A stretch of 64,000 bases of DNA. Origin: Pseudomonas sp. 8AS. Lineage in GTDB: Bacteria; Pseudomonadota; Gammaproteobacteria; Pseudomonadales; Pseudomonadaceae. The position numbers were made by a program, and so were the translations under genes. Shown one piece after another: positions 1 through 8,545 of the stretch (position 1 is its first letter; the number at the start of each line of letters is the position of its first letter). The stretch lies in contig NZ_LR733406.1 of the NCBI RefSeq assembly GCF_902506505.1, positions 4,191,775 to 4,255,774 of the forward strand, written 5' to 3'. A model generated the notes under the pieces. That model was not told where the DNA came from. It did not search any database and saw only the letters and a list, made by a program, of their open reading frames with translations.

Positions 1-73
1 GATAATCTTGCGACTAACAGTCTTACTCCACAAGCACCCACACGAATTGCTTGATTCAAGTTGTTAAAGAGCG
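1..73 (-). promoter_or_regulatory. rRNA operon leader with boxA antitermination site
   Basis: Read on the minus strand, positions 73-61 give CGCTCTTTAACAA, close to the boxA antitermination element that precedes 16S rRNA genes in gammaproteobacteria. The sequence after it continues as typical Pseudomonas pre-16S leader to the window edge. The 16S gene itself is outside the window. Having tyrS directly upstream of an rrn operon matches the P. aeruginosa order as I remember it. The short open frames in this stretch are not genes. Confidence 0.75.
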
Positions 74-109
74 TTTCGGCGAAGTCTTTCGTCTCAACCG
101 AGGCCGCGC

Positions 110-137
110 ATTCTACAGCAGCCTTTCATTCTGTCAA
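110..137 (-). promoter_or_regulatory. rrn promoter, proximal
   Basis: On the minus strand: -35 TTGACA (137-132), 16-bp spacer, -10 TAGAAT (115-110), followed by GC-rich GCGCGG. A GC-rich discriminator is typical of stringently controlled stable-RNA promoters. It is the closest of four similar promoters to the rRNA gene. Confidence 0.7.
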
Positions 138-217
138 CCAGTTTCGAAGAATTTTTCGTTTCTTCTCAACCGCTTGCGCCTCCGATCTGCCTTACGCTTC
201 ACATCAGCGGGAGGCGG

Positions 218-245
218 ATTTTACAGCGTTCAAACTCGCTGTCAA
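218..245 (-). promoter_or_regulatory. rrn promoter, second
   Basis: On the minus strand: -35 TTGACA (245-240), 16-bp spacer, -10 TAAAAT (223-218), then a GC-rich discriminator. It has the same geometry as the proximal promoter, 108 bp upstream of it. Confidence 0.65.
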
Positions 246-323
246 CCACCTCTTTCAAGCGTCTTCAGCCCCTTCGAACCGAAGCACCGACAGGATTAAA
301 CCACCACCCTGCCAGGCCGGCGC

Positions 324-351
324 ATTCTACTCGAATCCGCCGCCAGCACAA
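324..351 (-). promoter_or_regulatory. rrn promoter, third
   Basis: On the minus strand: -35-like TTGTGC (351-346), 16-bp spacer, -10 TAGAAT (329-324), then GCGCCGG. The -35 is weaker than in the others, but the spacing and GC-rich discriminator are the same. Confidence 0.5.
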
Positions 352-419
352 CCTTTACTTCGTCTAACTCTTTGTTTTGCAAGGAGTTTTCAGATCAGGC
401 CGCGCCGGAAGAGGTGCGC

Positions 420-447
420 ATTATAGGCTTGGGAAAACAGCCGTCAA
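420..447 (-). promoter_or_regulatory. rrn promoter, distal
   Basis: On the minus strand: -35 TTGACG (447-442), 16-bp spacer, perfect -10 TATAAT (425-420), then GCGCACC. It lies just past the tyrS stop codon (465) and starts the four-promoter array. Confidence 0.6.
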
Positions 448-464
448 CGCCTTTCTGAAACTTT

Positions 465-1664
465 CTACTCTGCCTTCAGCGATATACGCGCAAACGCCCT
501 CTTGCCAGCCTGGCAAACATGCACCGCACCGAGCTTGAACACGAAGCCGCGATCCACCACCTCGCCATCCACCTTGACCCCACCCGAGCCCAGCAGGTCG
601 CGAGCAACAGCCGCATTCTTCACCAGGCCCGCCTTATTAAGGACGGAAGATATCGGCATATCCTCAGCAGACAGCAGCTCGATCTCCGGCAGGTCTTCCG
701 GGAGCTCGCCATCCTTCATGCGGTTGCCCGCAGAGCGATGCGCAGTAGCCGCCGCCTCTTCACCATGGAAGCGCGCAACGATCTCCTCGGCCAACTTGAT
801 CTTAATGTCTCGGGGGTTGGCACCCGCATCGACATCCGCCTTGAACCCCTCGATCTCCTCCATGGAACGGAAGCTGAGCAGTTCGAAGTAGCGCCACATC
901 AAGGCATCCGGCATCGATACCAGCTTGTTGTACATGACGCCCGGAGCTTCCTGGATACCTATATAGTTGCCCAACGACTTGGACATCTTCTTCACGCCAT
1001 CCAGACCCTCCAGCAGGGGCATGGTCACGACGCACTGCGACTCCTGCCCATAGGCACGCTGCAGTTCGCGCCCCATCAGCAGGTTGAATTTCTGATCGGT
1101 ACCGCCCAGCTCCACATCGGCGCGCAATGCCACCGAGTCGTAGCCCTGCACCAGCGGATAGAGGAACTCGTGGATGGCGATCGGCTGATTGCTGCTGTAA
1201 CGCTTGTCGAAATCGTCACGCTCAAGCATGCGCGCCACCGTGTACTGGGACGCCAGGCGAATGAAATCGGACGGCTTGAGCTGGTCGATCCAGGTGGAGT
1301 TGAACGCCACCTCGGTTTTCGCCGGATCAAGGATCTTGAACACCTGCGCCTTATAGGTCTCGGCGTTCTCCAGCACCTGCTCACGGGTCAGCGGCGGGCG
1401 CGTGGCACTCTTGCCACTGGGGTCGCCGATCATCCCGGTGAAGTCGCCGATCAGGAAAATCACCTGATGCCCCAGCTCCTGGAACTGGCGCAGCTTATTG
1501 ATCAGCACGGTATGGCCCAGGTGCAGATCCGGCGCGGTCGGGTCGAAGCCAGCCTTGATCCGCAGCGGCTGACCGCGCTTGAGCTTCTCTACCAGTTCCG
1601 CCTCAACCAGGACTTCTTCCGCACCGCGCTTGATCAGCGCCAGCTGCTCTTCAACCGACTTCAT
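465..1664 (-). CDS. tyrS: tyrosyl-tRNA synthetase
   Basis: Charges tRNA-Tyr with tyrosine in the cytoplasm. The class I signatures are visible: HLGHT (HIGH-type) near residue 55 and KMSKS in the second third, followed by a C-terminal S4-type RNA-binding domain. The protein is 399 aa, the usual length for the TyrZ-like form in pseudomonads. I chose the ATG giving MKSVEEQL; an upstream in-frame GTG at 1682 adds six residues that homologues lack. It is divergent from the M23 peptidase gene and lies upstream of the leftward rRNA operon, as in P. aeruginosa. Confidence 0.96.
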   Translation of the reverse strand: MKSVEEQLALIKRGAEEVLVEAELVEKLKRGQPLRIKAGFDPTAPDLHLGHTVLINKLRQFQELGHQVIFLIGDFTGMIGDPSGKSATRPPLTREQVLENAETYKAQVFKILDPAKTEVAFNSTWIDQLKPSDFIRLASQYTVARMLERDDFDKRYSSNQPIAIHEFLYPLVQGYDSVALRADVELGGTDQKFNLLMGRELQRAYGQESQCVVTMPLLEGLDGVKKMSKSLGNYIGIQEAPGVMYNKLVSMPDALMWRYFELLSFRSMEEIEGFKADVDAGANPRDIKIKLAEEIVARFHGEEAAATAHRSAGNRMKDGELPEDLPEIELLSAEDMPISSVLNKAGLVKNAAVARDLLGSGGVKVDGEVVDRGFVFKLGAVHVCQAGKRAFARISLKAE

Positions 1665-1776
1665 GACAGGACTCGTCGCCACTCAAAAACAAAAGGGAAC
1701 CAACCATACAAGATCACTGACCAATTACAAGCTCTGCGGCGGGGCATGCCACTGGGCCGATGCACAGCCCACAGGG

Positions 1777-1803
1777 TTGCCTATAGCGAAATTTGATTAT
1801 ATT
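1777..1803. promoter_or_regulatory. AT-rich divergent promoter region of tyrS and the M23 peptidase gene
   Basis: The gap between the two divergent genes has its most AT-rich patch here. It holds a perfect TATAAT on the minus strand (1802-1797), a possible -10 for tyrS. No convincing -35 is seen for either direction, so this is only a probable promoter location. Confidence 0.3.
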
Positions 1804-1843
1804 TTAGTCAGTTAATGCATTCTTCCAAGAAACACCCCTAGCC

Positions 1844-3247
1844 ATGACGCATTCTGTCCCCAAAGTCCCGCCCTACCCGAGGAGCCACCTGCTGGCCGCC
1901 AGCGGCGTAGCGGCGCTACTGAGCCTGGCCTTGCTGGTGTTCCCGTCGCGCGAAGTCGAGGCGAAGAAGACCTATTTGAACCTCGAACTGGAGAACGGCT
2001 CCGAGCAGGTACTGCAGGAGAAGGACGACCTCCGACAAGCGCTCTCCTCTGAGGAAGGGAGCGCCTCGCCGTTCAGCACCGCCAGCCTCACCGAGAAGAA
2101 CAGCGCCGACACAAGCGCGAAGCAAGAAACCCCACCCGCAAATCCGCTGCAGAAAGCCGTGACCGTCGGCAACGGCGATACCCTGTCCACCGTCTTTGCC
2201 CAGGTCGGCCTGAACGCCAACGACCTGCACGAAGCGCTGAGCAGCAGCAAGGACGCCAAGCAGCTGAGCCGCCTGAAGATCGGCCAGGTCCTGGAGTTCA
2301 AGCTGACCGGCGACGGCAAGCTGGACAGTGTGCGCAGCAAGCTCAGCGACCTGGAAAGCATTGCCCTGTCGCGCACCGACAAGGGCTACAGTTTCAAGCG
2401 CGAGCTGGTCAAACCGGACATGCGCACCGCCTACTCCCACGGCGTGATCGACAGCTCGCTGTTCCTCTCGGCCAAGCGCGCCGGGCTGTCGCACAGCCTG
2501 ACCATGGACCTGGCCAATGTCTTCGGCTACGACATCGACTTCGCCCTGGATATCCGCGAAGGCGACGAGTTCGAGGTGATCTACGAGGAGCACGTGGTCA
2601 ACGACAAGCAGGTCGGCAATGGCAACATCCTCGCCGCCCGCTTCACCAACCGCGGCAAGACCTACACCGCGGTGCGCTACACCAGCAAGCAGGGCGTGAC
2701 CAGCTACTACAACGCCGACGGCCAGAGCATGCGCAAGGCCTTTATCCGCACGCCGGTGGACTTCGCCCGCATCAGCTCGCGCTTCTCCATGGGCCGCCGG
2801 CACCCGATCCTGAACAAGATCCGCGCCCACAAGGGTGTGGACTACGCCGCCCCGCGCGGCACCCCGATCAAGGCCGCCGGCGACGGCAAGGTCCTGCTGG
2901 CCGGGCGCAAGGGTGGCTACGGCAATGCCGTGGTGCTCCAGCACGGCAACAGCTTCCGCACCCTCTACGCCCACATGCAGGGCTTTGCCAAAGGCGTGCG
3001 CACCGGCGGCAGCGTCAAGCAGGGGCAGATCATCGGCTATATCGGCACCACCGGCCTGTCGACCGGCCCGCACCTGCACTACGAGTTCCAGGTCAACGGC
3101 CGCCACGTCGATCCGCTGAGCCAGAAACTGCCCATGGCCGATCCGATCGCGCGCAACGAGAAGGCGCGCTTCATGCAACTGAGCACGCCGCTGATGGCCC
3201 GCATGGATCAGGAAAAGAAAACCATCCTGGCCATGAACAAGCGCTAA
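1844..3247 (+). CDS. M23 family peptidoglycan endopeptidase
   Basis: Predicted envelope zinc metallo-endopeptidase that cuts peptidoglycan crosslinks (MepM/YebA-like), 467 aa. Residues about 15-35 form one N-terminal membrane anchor or uncleaved signal. An OapA/LysM-like segment lies around residues 105-155 (VGNGDTLSTVFAQVGL). The M23 domain fills the C-terminal third, with metal ligands in HKGVDYA (His329, Asp333) and GPHLHYEF and the catalytic LYAHM. It is followed after 3 bp by anmK, so synthesis may be coupled to muropeptide recycling. The family assignment is firm; the exact bond cut is inferred. Confidence 0.92.
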   Translation: MTHSVPKVPPYPRSHLLAASGVAALLSLALLVFPSREVEAKKTYLNLELENGSEQVLQEKDDLRQALSSEEGSASPFSTASLTEKNSADTSAKQETPPANPLQKAVTVGNGDTLSTVFAQVGLNANDLHEALSSSKDAKQLSRLKIGQVLEFKLTGDGKLDSVRSKLSDLESIALSRTDKGYSFKRELVKPDMRTAYSHGVIDSSLFLSAKRAGLSHSLTMDLANVFGYDIDFALDIREGDEFEVIYEEHVVNDKQVGNGNILAARFTNRGKTYTAVRYTSKQGVTSYYNADGQSMRKAFIRTPVDFARISSRFSMGRRHPILNKIRAHKGVDYAAPRGTPIKAAGDGKVLLAGRKGGYGNAVVLQHGNSFRTLYAHMQGFAKGVRTGGSVKQGQIIGYIGTTGLSTGPHLHYEFQVNGRHVDPLSQKLPMADPIARNEKARFMQLSTPLMARMDQEKKTILAMNKR

Positions 3248-3250
3248 GCC

Positions 3251-4342
3251 ATGCCGCGCTACCTGGGGGTGATGTCCGGCACCAGTCTCGACGGACTGGA
3301 CATCGCCCTGATCGAACAGGACGGCAACCCTCGCCTGCTCGCCACCCACTACATCCCCATGCCAGCGGATCTGCGCGCAGAGCTGCTGGCCCTGTGCGCA
3401 CCGGGCCCGGACGAGCTGGCCCGCGCCGCGCTTGCCGAAAACCGCTGGGTCGTCCTGGCCGCCGAGGGCATCGCCAGCCTGCTCGCCAGCGAGCGACTGA
3501 GCCCCACCGAGATCCGCGCCATCGGCAGCCACGGCCAGACCGTGCGCCACGAACCGGCGCGTGGCTTCACCGTACAGATCGGCAATCCGGCCCTGCTCGC
3601 CGAGCTGACCGGCATCCCGGTGGTCGGCGACTTCCGCCGCCGCGACGTGGCCGCCGGCGGCCAGGGCGCGCCCCTGGTACCGGCGTTCCATGAGGCCCTG
3701 TTCGATGACGGCAGCTCCCGCCGCGCCGTGCTCAATGTCGGCGGTTTCAGCAACCTCAGCCTGCTCAGCCCCGGCCAGCCGGTCCATGGCTTCGACTGTG
3801 GCCCCGGCAATGCCCTGATGGATGCCTGGATGCAGCGCCATCGCGGCGCCAGCTTCGACCGTGACGGCGCCTGGGCCGCCAGCGGGCAGTGCGACGAAGA
3901 CCTGCTGCAAGCCCTGCTCGGCGACAGCTTCTTCCAGCACCACGGCCCGAAAAGCACCGGCCGCGAGCTGTTCAACCTGCCCTGGCTGGAACGGCACCTG
4001 GCCGCCCTGCCCGCCATCGATGCCAGCGCCGTGCAGCGCACTCTGCTGGAGCTGACCGCCCGCAGCATTGCCGACTCGCTGTGCCAGGCCCAACCCGGAA
4101 CCGAGGAGCTGCTGGTCTGCGGCGGCGGCGCGCACAACAGCGCACTGATGGCGCGCCTGCAGGAACTGCTGCCGCAAACGCGCGTGGCCAGCACCGCGAG
4201 CAAAGGTGTGCCGCCGGACTGGATCGAGGCCATGGCCTTTGCCTGGCTGGCCCACTGCTGCCTGGAAGGCATTGCCGGCAACCGGCCGAGCGTGACCGGC
4301 GCCAAGGGCCTGCGGGTGCTCGGCGCCCTGTACCCGGCCTGA
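3251..4342 (+). CDS. anmK: anhydro-N-acetylmuramic acid kinase
   Basis: Phosphorylates and opens 1,6-anhydroMurNAc to give MurNAc-6-phosphate during cell-wall recycling. The N-terminus has the family signature GVMSGTSLDGLD, and the protein is the normal 363 aa. An ATPase-type glycine motif (NVGGFSN) and the C-terminal VCGGGAHN segment are present. It starts 3 bp after the M23 peptidase stop and is probably co-transcribed. The pairing makes sense because the peptidase acts on peptidoglycan and AnmK handles a turnover product. A bidirectional terminator follows. Confidence 0.95.
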   Translation: MPRYLGVMSGTSLDGLDIALIEQDGNPRLLATHYIPMPADLRAELLALCAPGPDELARAALAENRWVVLAAEGIASLLASERLSPTEIRAIGSHGQTVRHEPARGFTVQIGNPALLAELTGIPVVGDFRRRDVAAGGQGAPLVPAFHEALFDDGSSRRAVLNVGGFSNLSLLSPGQPVHGFDCGPGNALMDAWMQRHRGASFDRDGAWAASGQCDEDLLQALLGDSFFQHHGPKSTGRELFNLPWLERHLAALPAIDASAVQRTLLELTARSIADSLCQAQPGTEELLVCGGGAHNSALMARLQELLPQTRVASTASKGVPPDWIEAMAFAWLAHCCLEGIAGNRPSVTGAKGLRVLGALYPA

Positions 4343-4356
4343 AAACCGGCAGACAC

Positions 4357-4385
4357 AAAAAAGCCGCGCCCAGGCGCGGCTTTTT
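4357..4385. terminator. bidirectional terminator between anmK and erpA
   Basis: Stem AAGCCGCGCC/GGCGCGGCTT with an A-run on the left and a T-run on the right, so it can stop both convergent transcripts. Confidence 0.85.
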
Positions 4386-4400
4386 GATTCTTCGGCGAAG

Positions 4401-4751
4401 TCAGATCGAGAACGACGACCCGCAGCCGCAGGTGGTGCTGGCATTCGGATTCTTGATCACGAAGCGCGAGCCTTCCAGGCCTTCCTGGTAGTCGACTTCG
4501 GCGCCGGCCAGGTACTGGAAGCTCATCGAGTCGACCACCAGGCTGACGCCCTCGCGCTCGACTATGGTGTCGTCTTCGGCCACGTCTTCATCGAAAGTGA
4601 AGCCGTACTGGAAGCCCGAGCAGCCGCCACCGGTAACAAACACGCGCAGCTTGAGGCGCGGGTTGCCTTCCTCATCGACCAGGCTCTTCACCTTGTTCGC
4701 CGCGCCCTGCGTGAACTGCAGCGGGGTGGGTGTGAAGGTTTCGACGCTCAT
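4401..4751 (-). CDS. erpA: iron-sulfur cluster insertion protein ErpA
   Basis: A-type carrier that delivers Fe-S clusters to apo-enzymes in the cytoplasm. It is 116 aa with the three conserved cysteines, Cys44 in GGGCSGF and Cys108/Cys110 in TTCGCGSSF at the C-terminus. It lies leftward between argC and the shared terminator with anmK, as in P. aeruginosa. Its full length and the intact cysteines leave little doubt. Confidence 0.95.
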   Translation of the reverse strand: MSVETFTPTPLQFTQGAANKVKSLVDEEGNPRLKLRVFVTGGGCSGFQYGFTFDEDVAEDDTIVEREGVSLVVDSMSFQYLAGAEVDYQEGLEGSRFVIKNPNASTTCGCGSSFSI

Positions 4752-4850
4752 CTTGCTGATCTCCCGGCGCCAGGCGCCATGTTACGTACTGCTGGGGCAG
4801 AGATTATCCGCTTACCCCAGCAAAGCGGTCAACTATTCACCGGCCGCCGG

Positions 4851-5885
4851 TCACGGCAACAGGGCGGCATGGGCCAGGCCCAGGCGCTCGTCCAGGCCGC
4901 AGAGGATGTTCATGTTCTGCAGGGCCTGGCCAGAGGCGCCCTTGACCAGGTTGTCGATGGCCGACAGGACCACCACCAGCTCGCCGCCCTGCGGCCGGTG
5001 CACGGCGATGCGGCAGACGTTGGCGCCGCGCACGCTGCGGGTTTCCGGATGGCTGCCGGCCGGCATCACGTCGACGAACGGCTCGTTGGCGTAACGCTGC
5101 TCGAACAGTGCCTGCAGGTCGACGCCGCGATCGGCCACGGTGGCGTACAGGGTGGCATGGATGCCGCGGATCATCGGTGCCAGGTGCGGCACGAAGGTCA
5201 GGCCGACCGGGCCGCCTGCCGCGCGACGCAGGCCCTGGCTGATCTCCGGCAGGTGGCGGTGGCCCTTGACCGCATAGGCCATCATGCTTTCGCTGGTTTC
5301 GCAGAGCAGCGAGCCGACCTTGGCACCGCGCCCGGCGCCGCTGACACCGGATGCGCAGTTGGCGATCAGCCGGCTGGTGTCGGCCAGGCCGGCCTCCAGC
5401 AGCGGGATCAGGCCCAGCTGGGTGGCGGTGGGGTAGCAACCCGGGACGGCGATCAGGCGCGCACCCTTAATCGCCTCGCGATTCACTTCCGGCAGGCCGT
5501 AGACCGCCTCGGGCAGCAGCTCCGGCGCACCGTGCGGCTGGCCGTACCACTGCGCCCACTCCTCGGCATCCTGCAGGCGGAAGTCGGCGGACAGGTCGAT
5601 CACCCGGGTGCCGGCGGCCAGCAGCTCGCCGGCCAGGGCATGGGCCACGCCGTGCGGGGTGGCGAAGAACACCACGTCGCAGGCGCCCAGGGTGGCCACG
5701 TCCGGCATGCTGAACGCCAGGTTGTCGTAGTGGCCGCGCAGGTTCGGGTACATGTCGGCAACCTTCACCCCGGTCTCGGAGCGCGAGGTAATCACCGCCA
5801 CTTCAGCCTGCGGGTGCTGCGCCAGCAGGCGCAGCAGTTCGACCCCGGTGTAGCCCGTGCCGCCAACGATACCGACCTTGACCAT
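4851..5885 (-). CDS. argC: N-acetyl-gamma-glutamyl-phosphate reductase
   Basis: NADPH-dependent third step of arginine biosynthesis, reducing N-acetylglutamyl phosphate to the semialdehyde. The N-terminal nucleotide-binding loop GIVGGTGYTGVELLRLL and the active-site cysteine in AVPGCYPTATQLGL are intact. It is 344 aa. The start is ambiguous by one codon: ATG at 5885, or GTG at 5888 which has slightly better spacing to GAGGG. It is divergent from hemJ. Confidence 0.95.
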   Translation of the reverse strand: MVKVGIVGGTGYTGVELLRLLAQHPQAEVAVITSRSETGVKVADMYPNLRGHYDNLAFSMPDVATLGACDVVFFATPHGVAHALAGELLAAGTRVIDLSADFRLQDAEEWAQWYGQPHGAPELLPEAVYGLPEVNREAIKGARLIAVPGCYPTATQLGLIPLLEAGLADTSRLIANCASGVSGAGRGAKVGSLLCETSESMMAYAVKGHRHLPEISQGLRRAAGGPVGLTFVPHLAPMIRGIHATLYATVADRGVDLQALFEQRYANEPFVDVMPAGSHPETRSVRGANVCRIAVHRPQGGELVVVLSAIDNLVKGASGQALQNMNILCGLDERLGLAHAALLP

Positions 5886-6021
5886 CACTTCACCCTCACA
5901 GCCAGTCCAGAAAGGCTGCCGATGATAAAGCCCGCCGGGGCTGCGGCCAACCTCGAGGGTGACGTAAGGACAAGGCTTTCACTACTATCGACGCTATTCA
6001 TTCGCCGTCGGGAAGCTTTCG

Positions 6022-6447
6022 ATGCTCTATCTCTGGGTCAAGGCCCTGCACATCATCGCCATGGTCTGCTGGTTCGCCGGGCTGTTCTACCTGCCGCGCC
6101 TGTTCGTCTACCACGCCATGAGCGAGGACGAGACCAGCCAGCAGCGCTTCTGCGTGATGGAGCGCAAGCTCTATCGCGGCATCATGAACCCGTCGATGAT
6201 CGCTACCGTGCTGCTCGGCGGCTGGCTGCTCTACCTCAACCCGGCCTGGCTGCAGATGGGCTGGCTGCACGCCAAGCTGCTGCTGGTCGTGGTGCTGATC
6301 GGCTACCACCACACCTGCGGCGCCCAGCTCAAGCGCTTCGCCCGCGGCGAGAACGCCCGCAGCCATGTGTTCTATCGTTGGTTCAATGAAGCCCCGGTGC
6401 TGCTGTTGCTGGGCATCGTCATCCTGGTGGCGGTCAAGCCCTTCTGA
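6022..6447 (+). CDS. hemJ: protoporphyrinogen oxidase HemJ
   Basis: Small integral membrane protein (141 aa) of the HemJ family, which oxidises protoporphyrinogen IX to protoporphyrin IX in many bacteria that lack HemY. It has about four hydrophobic helices, a His in the first (KALHIIAMVCWFAGLFYLPRL), and the conserved LKLLLV-like third helix with HAKLLLV. The next gene follows 23 bp downstream. The family assignment rests on overall pattern and gene order. Confidence 0.88.
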   Translation: MLYLWVKALHIIAMVCWFAGLFYLPRLFVYHAMSEDETSQQRFCVMERKLYRGIMNPSMIATVLLGGWLLYLNPAWLQMGWLHAKLLLVVVLIGYHHTCGAQLKRFARGENARSHVFYRWFNEAPVLLLLGIVILVAVKPF

Positions 6448-6470
6448 GCCCCATAACAAGAGGAAGCCCC

Positions 6471-7433
6471 ATGTCCCTGCCCGCCCTGCTCGATCAACGC
6501 CTGCGCCTGCCGGTGGTCGCCGCGCCGATGTTCCTGGTCTCCACCCCACCTCTGGTCCTGGCCTGCTGCAACAATGGCGTGGTCGGCAGCTTCCCGGCCC
6601 TCAACCAGCGCGACAGTGGCGGCTTCAAGGCCTGGCTGGAGGAAATCGGCGCCGGGCTCAACGCCGACGCCGCGCCCTACGCGGTGAACCTGATCGTGCA
6701 CGGCAGCAACCCGCGCCTGCAGGCCGACCTGGCGATCTGCGTGGAGCACCAGGTGCCGCTGGTGATCACCAGCCTGGGCGCGGTCAAGGAAGTGGTGGAT
6801 GCGGTGCACAGCTACGGCGGCCTGGTGTTCCATGACGTGACCACCCGCCGCCATGCCGAGAAGGCCGCCGAGGCCGGCGTCGACGGGCTGATCGCGGTGG
6901 CTGCCGGCGCCGGCGGGCATGCCGGGACCTGGAGCCCGTTCGCCCTGCTCGCCGAGATCCGCCAGTTCTTCGACAAGACCCTGCTGCTGGCCGGCTGCCT
7001 GAACAATGGCCACGAGATCCTCGCCGCCCAGCTGCTCGGCGCCGACCTGGCCTACCTCGGCAGCCGCTTCATCGCCACCCGCGAAAGCAATGCCGACATG
7101 GCCTACAAGCAGATGATCCTGAATGCCCAGGCCGCCGATATCGTGCACACCCCGGCGGTCTCCGGGGTCCCGGCCAGCTTCATGCGCCAGAGCCTGGAAC
7201 AGGCCGGCTACGACCTCAAGCGCCTGCAGGACAAGGGCGACATCAACTACGGCGAGAAGCTCAAGCCGATGGACGAGGAAGCCAAGGCCTGGAAGACCGT
7301 GTGGTCGGCCGGCCAGGGCGTCGGCGGCATCCGCGACCTGCCCAGCGTGAGCGAGCTGATCGTCCGCCTCGACGCGGAGTACCGCCGCGCCCAGGGCCTG
7401 GCCGGGCAACTGGCCCAGCGCTGGCCGCGCTGA
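6471..7433 (+). CDS. nitronate monooxygenase family flavoprotein
   Basis: TIM-barrel FMN enzyme of the nitronate monooxygenase / 2-nitropropane dioxygenase family, 320 aa. It begins RLPVVAAPMFLVSTPPLVLACCNNG, typical of class I enzymes, and has the FMN phosphate-binding stretch AAGAGGHAGTWSPFALL around residues 145-160. Such enzymes detoxify propionate 3-nitronate or other alkyl nitronates using O2, but the true substrate cannot be told. It lies just downstream of hemJ. Confidence 0.85.
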   Translation: MSLPALLDQRLRLPVVAAPMFLVSTPPLVLACCNNGVVGSFPALNQRDSGGFKAWLEEIGAGLNADAAPYAVNLIVHGSNPRLQADLAICVEHQVPLVITSLGAVKEVVDAVHSYGGLVFHDVTTRRHAEKAAEAGVDGLIAVAAGAGGHAGTWSPFALLAEIRQFFDKTLLLAGCLNNGHEILAAQLLGADLAYLGSRFIATRESNADMAYKQMILNAQAADIVHTPAVSGVPASFMRQSLEQAGYDLKRLQDKGDINYGEKLKPMDEEAKAWKTVWSAGQGVGGIRDLPSVSELIVRLDAEYRRAQGLAGQLAQRWPR

Positions 7434-7519
7434 GCAGAAAATTGCGCAGCCGGGTGCTTGTCCGCACCCGGCGAAATGCCTAGGCTCACGACATTCCACA
7501 CGCTGACAGGGACGCACGC

Positions 7520-8518
7520 ATGACCGAAGCCCGCTACAAGATCGTGTTCACCGGCGAACTGATGCCCGAGGCGGCACTGGACACGGTGAAAGACAACCTG
7601 GCCCGCCTGTTCAAGAGTGATCGCCAGAGGATCGAGGCACTGTTCAGCGGTGCTGCCGTGGCACTCAAGCGCGACCTGGCGGAAAGCGAGGCCGACAAGT
7701 ACCTGAGCGCCCTGCAGCAGGCCGGCGCGCGCGTGCGCAAGGAACCGGAAGCGAGCACCAACCTGAGCCTGCTGGACACCGACGACCACCGTCCGGCCGC
7801 CACTGCCGCCACTGACGCGCCGCCCGACAGCGATAGCATGAGCTGCCCCAAGTGCGGCCACGAGCAGGCCAAGGCCGGCGAATGCACGGCCTGCGGCATC
7901 ATCATCGACAAGTACCTGGCTCGCCAGGCCCAGCAGGCCGCCATGACGGCACCGGCCAGCGCCAGCCTGGACGCCTCGCCCTACAGCACGCCCAAGGCCC
8001 AGGTCGCCGAGCCGCAGCCCGAGTTCGGCGAGCTGCGGGTGTTCAGCGTGACGGGGCGCATTGGCCGGGTGCGCTACCTGGGCTGGTCGATGGCCATGGC
8101 TTTCGCCGCCATGGGCGTGGGCCTGCTGGCCGCATTGGGCAGCGCCATTTCCCCGGCGATCGGCATCATCCTGGTCATCGCCCTGGCCATCGGCGCCATC
8201 GTGGTCGGCGTGCAGATCGGCGTGCAGCGCCTGCATGACATCGGCTGGTCCGGCTGGCTGCTGCTGCTGAACCTGGTGCCGGTGGTCGGCGGCGTATTCT
8301 CCCTGATCATGCTGCTCGTGCCAGGCACCACCGCGGCCAACCGCTACGGCCCGCCGCCGCCGCCCAACAGCACCGGCGTCAAGCTGCTCGCCTGGTCCTG
8401 GCTTGCGGTTTTCGTTCTGGGTATTCTCGCCGCGATCGCCGTTCCGTCCTATCAGGGCTATCTCGAGCGAGCCCAAGAGGCGCAACTTGAACAGAGCGCG
8501 CCTGACTACCAGGAATAA
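7520..8518 (+). CDS. DUF805 membrane protein with zinc ribbon and pilin-like C-terminus
   Basis: 332-aa composite protein of unknown function. Residues 1-80 form a small domain (YKIVFTGEL...VALKRDL). A CxxC...CxxC zinc ribbon (CPKCGHEQAKAGECTACG) lies around residues 112-128. A DUF805-like set of hydrophobic helices follows from about 180 to 275 (RVRYLGWSMAM... QRLHDIGWSGWLLL). The last 45 residues contain a helix with VLGILAAIAVPSYQGYLERA, which resembles the N-terminal helix of type IV pilins but has no prepilin leader. The zinc ribbon and membrane region suggest a membrane-anchored adaptor. I would not assign a function. Confidence 0.75.
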   Translation: MTEARYKIVFTGELMPEAALDTVKDNLARLFKSDRQRIEALFSGAAVALKRDLAESEADKYLSALQQAGARVRKEPEASTNLSLLDTDDHRPAATAATDAPPDSDSMSCPKCGHEQAKAGECTACGIIIDKYLARQAQQAAMTAPASASLDASPYSTPKAQVAEPQPEFGELRVFSVTGRIGRVRYLGWSMAMAFAAMGVGLLAALGSAISPAIGIILVIALAIGAIVVGVQIGVQRLHDIGWSGWLLLLNLVPVVGGVFSLIMLLVPGTTAANRYGPPPPPNSTGVKLLAWSWLAVFVLGILAAIAVPSYQGYLERAQEAQLEQSAPDYQE

Positions 8519-8545
8519 GCGGTTAGCCATCGACCAGGACGGCCC

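Noticed and set aside
51..426. Two overlapping short open frames on the plus strand
   Set aside because: They lie across the rRNA leader and its four promoters, antisense to transcription, and have no recognisable protein features.
1916..4444. Very long minus-strand open frame opposite the M23 peptidase and anmK
   Set aside because: GC-rich shadow frame; low-complexity Ala/Gly/Val composition and real conserved genes on the other strand.
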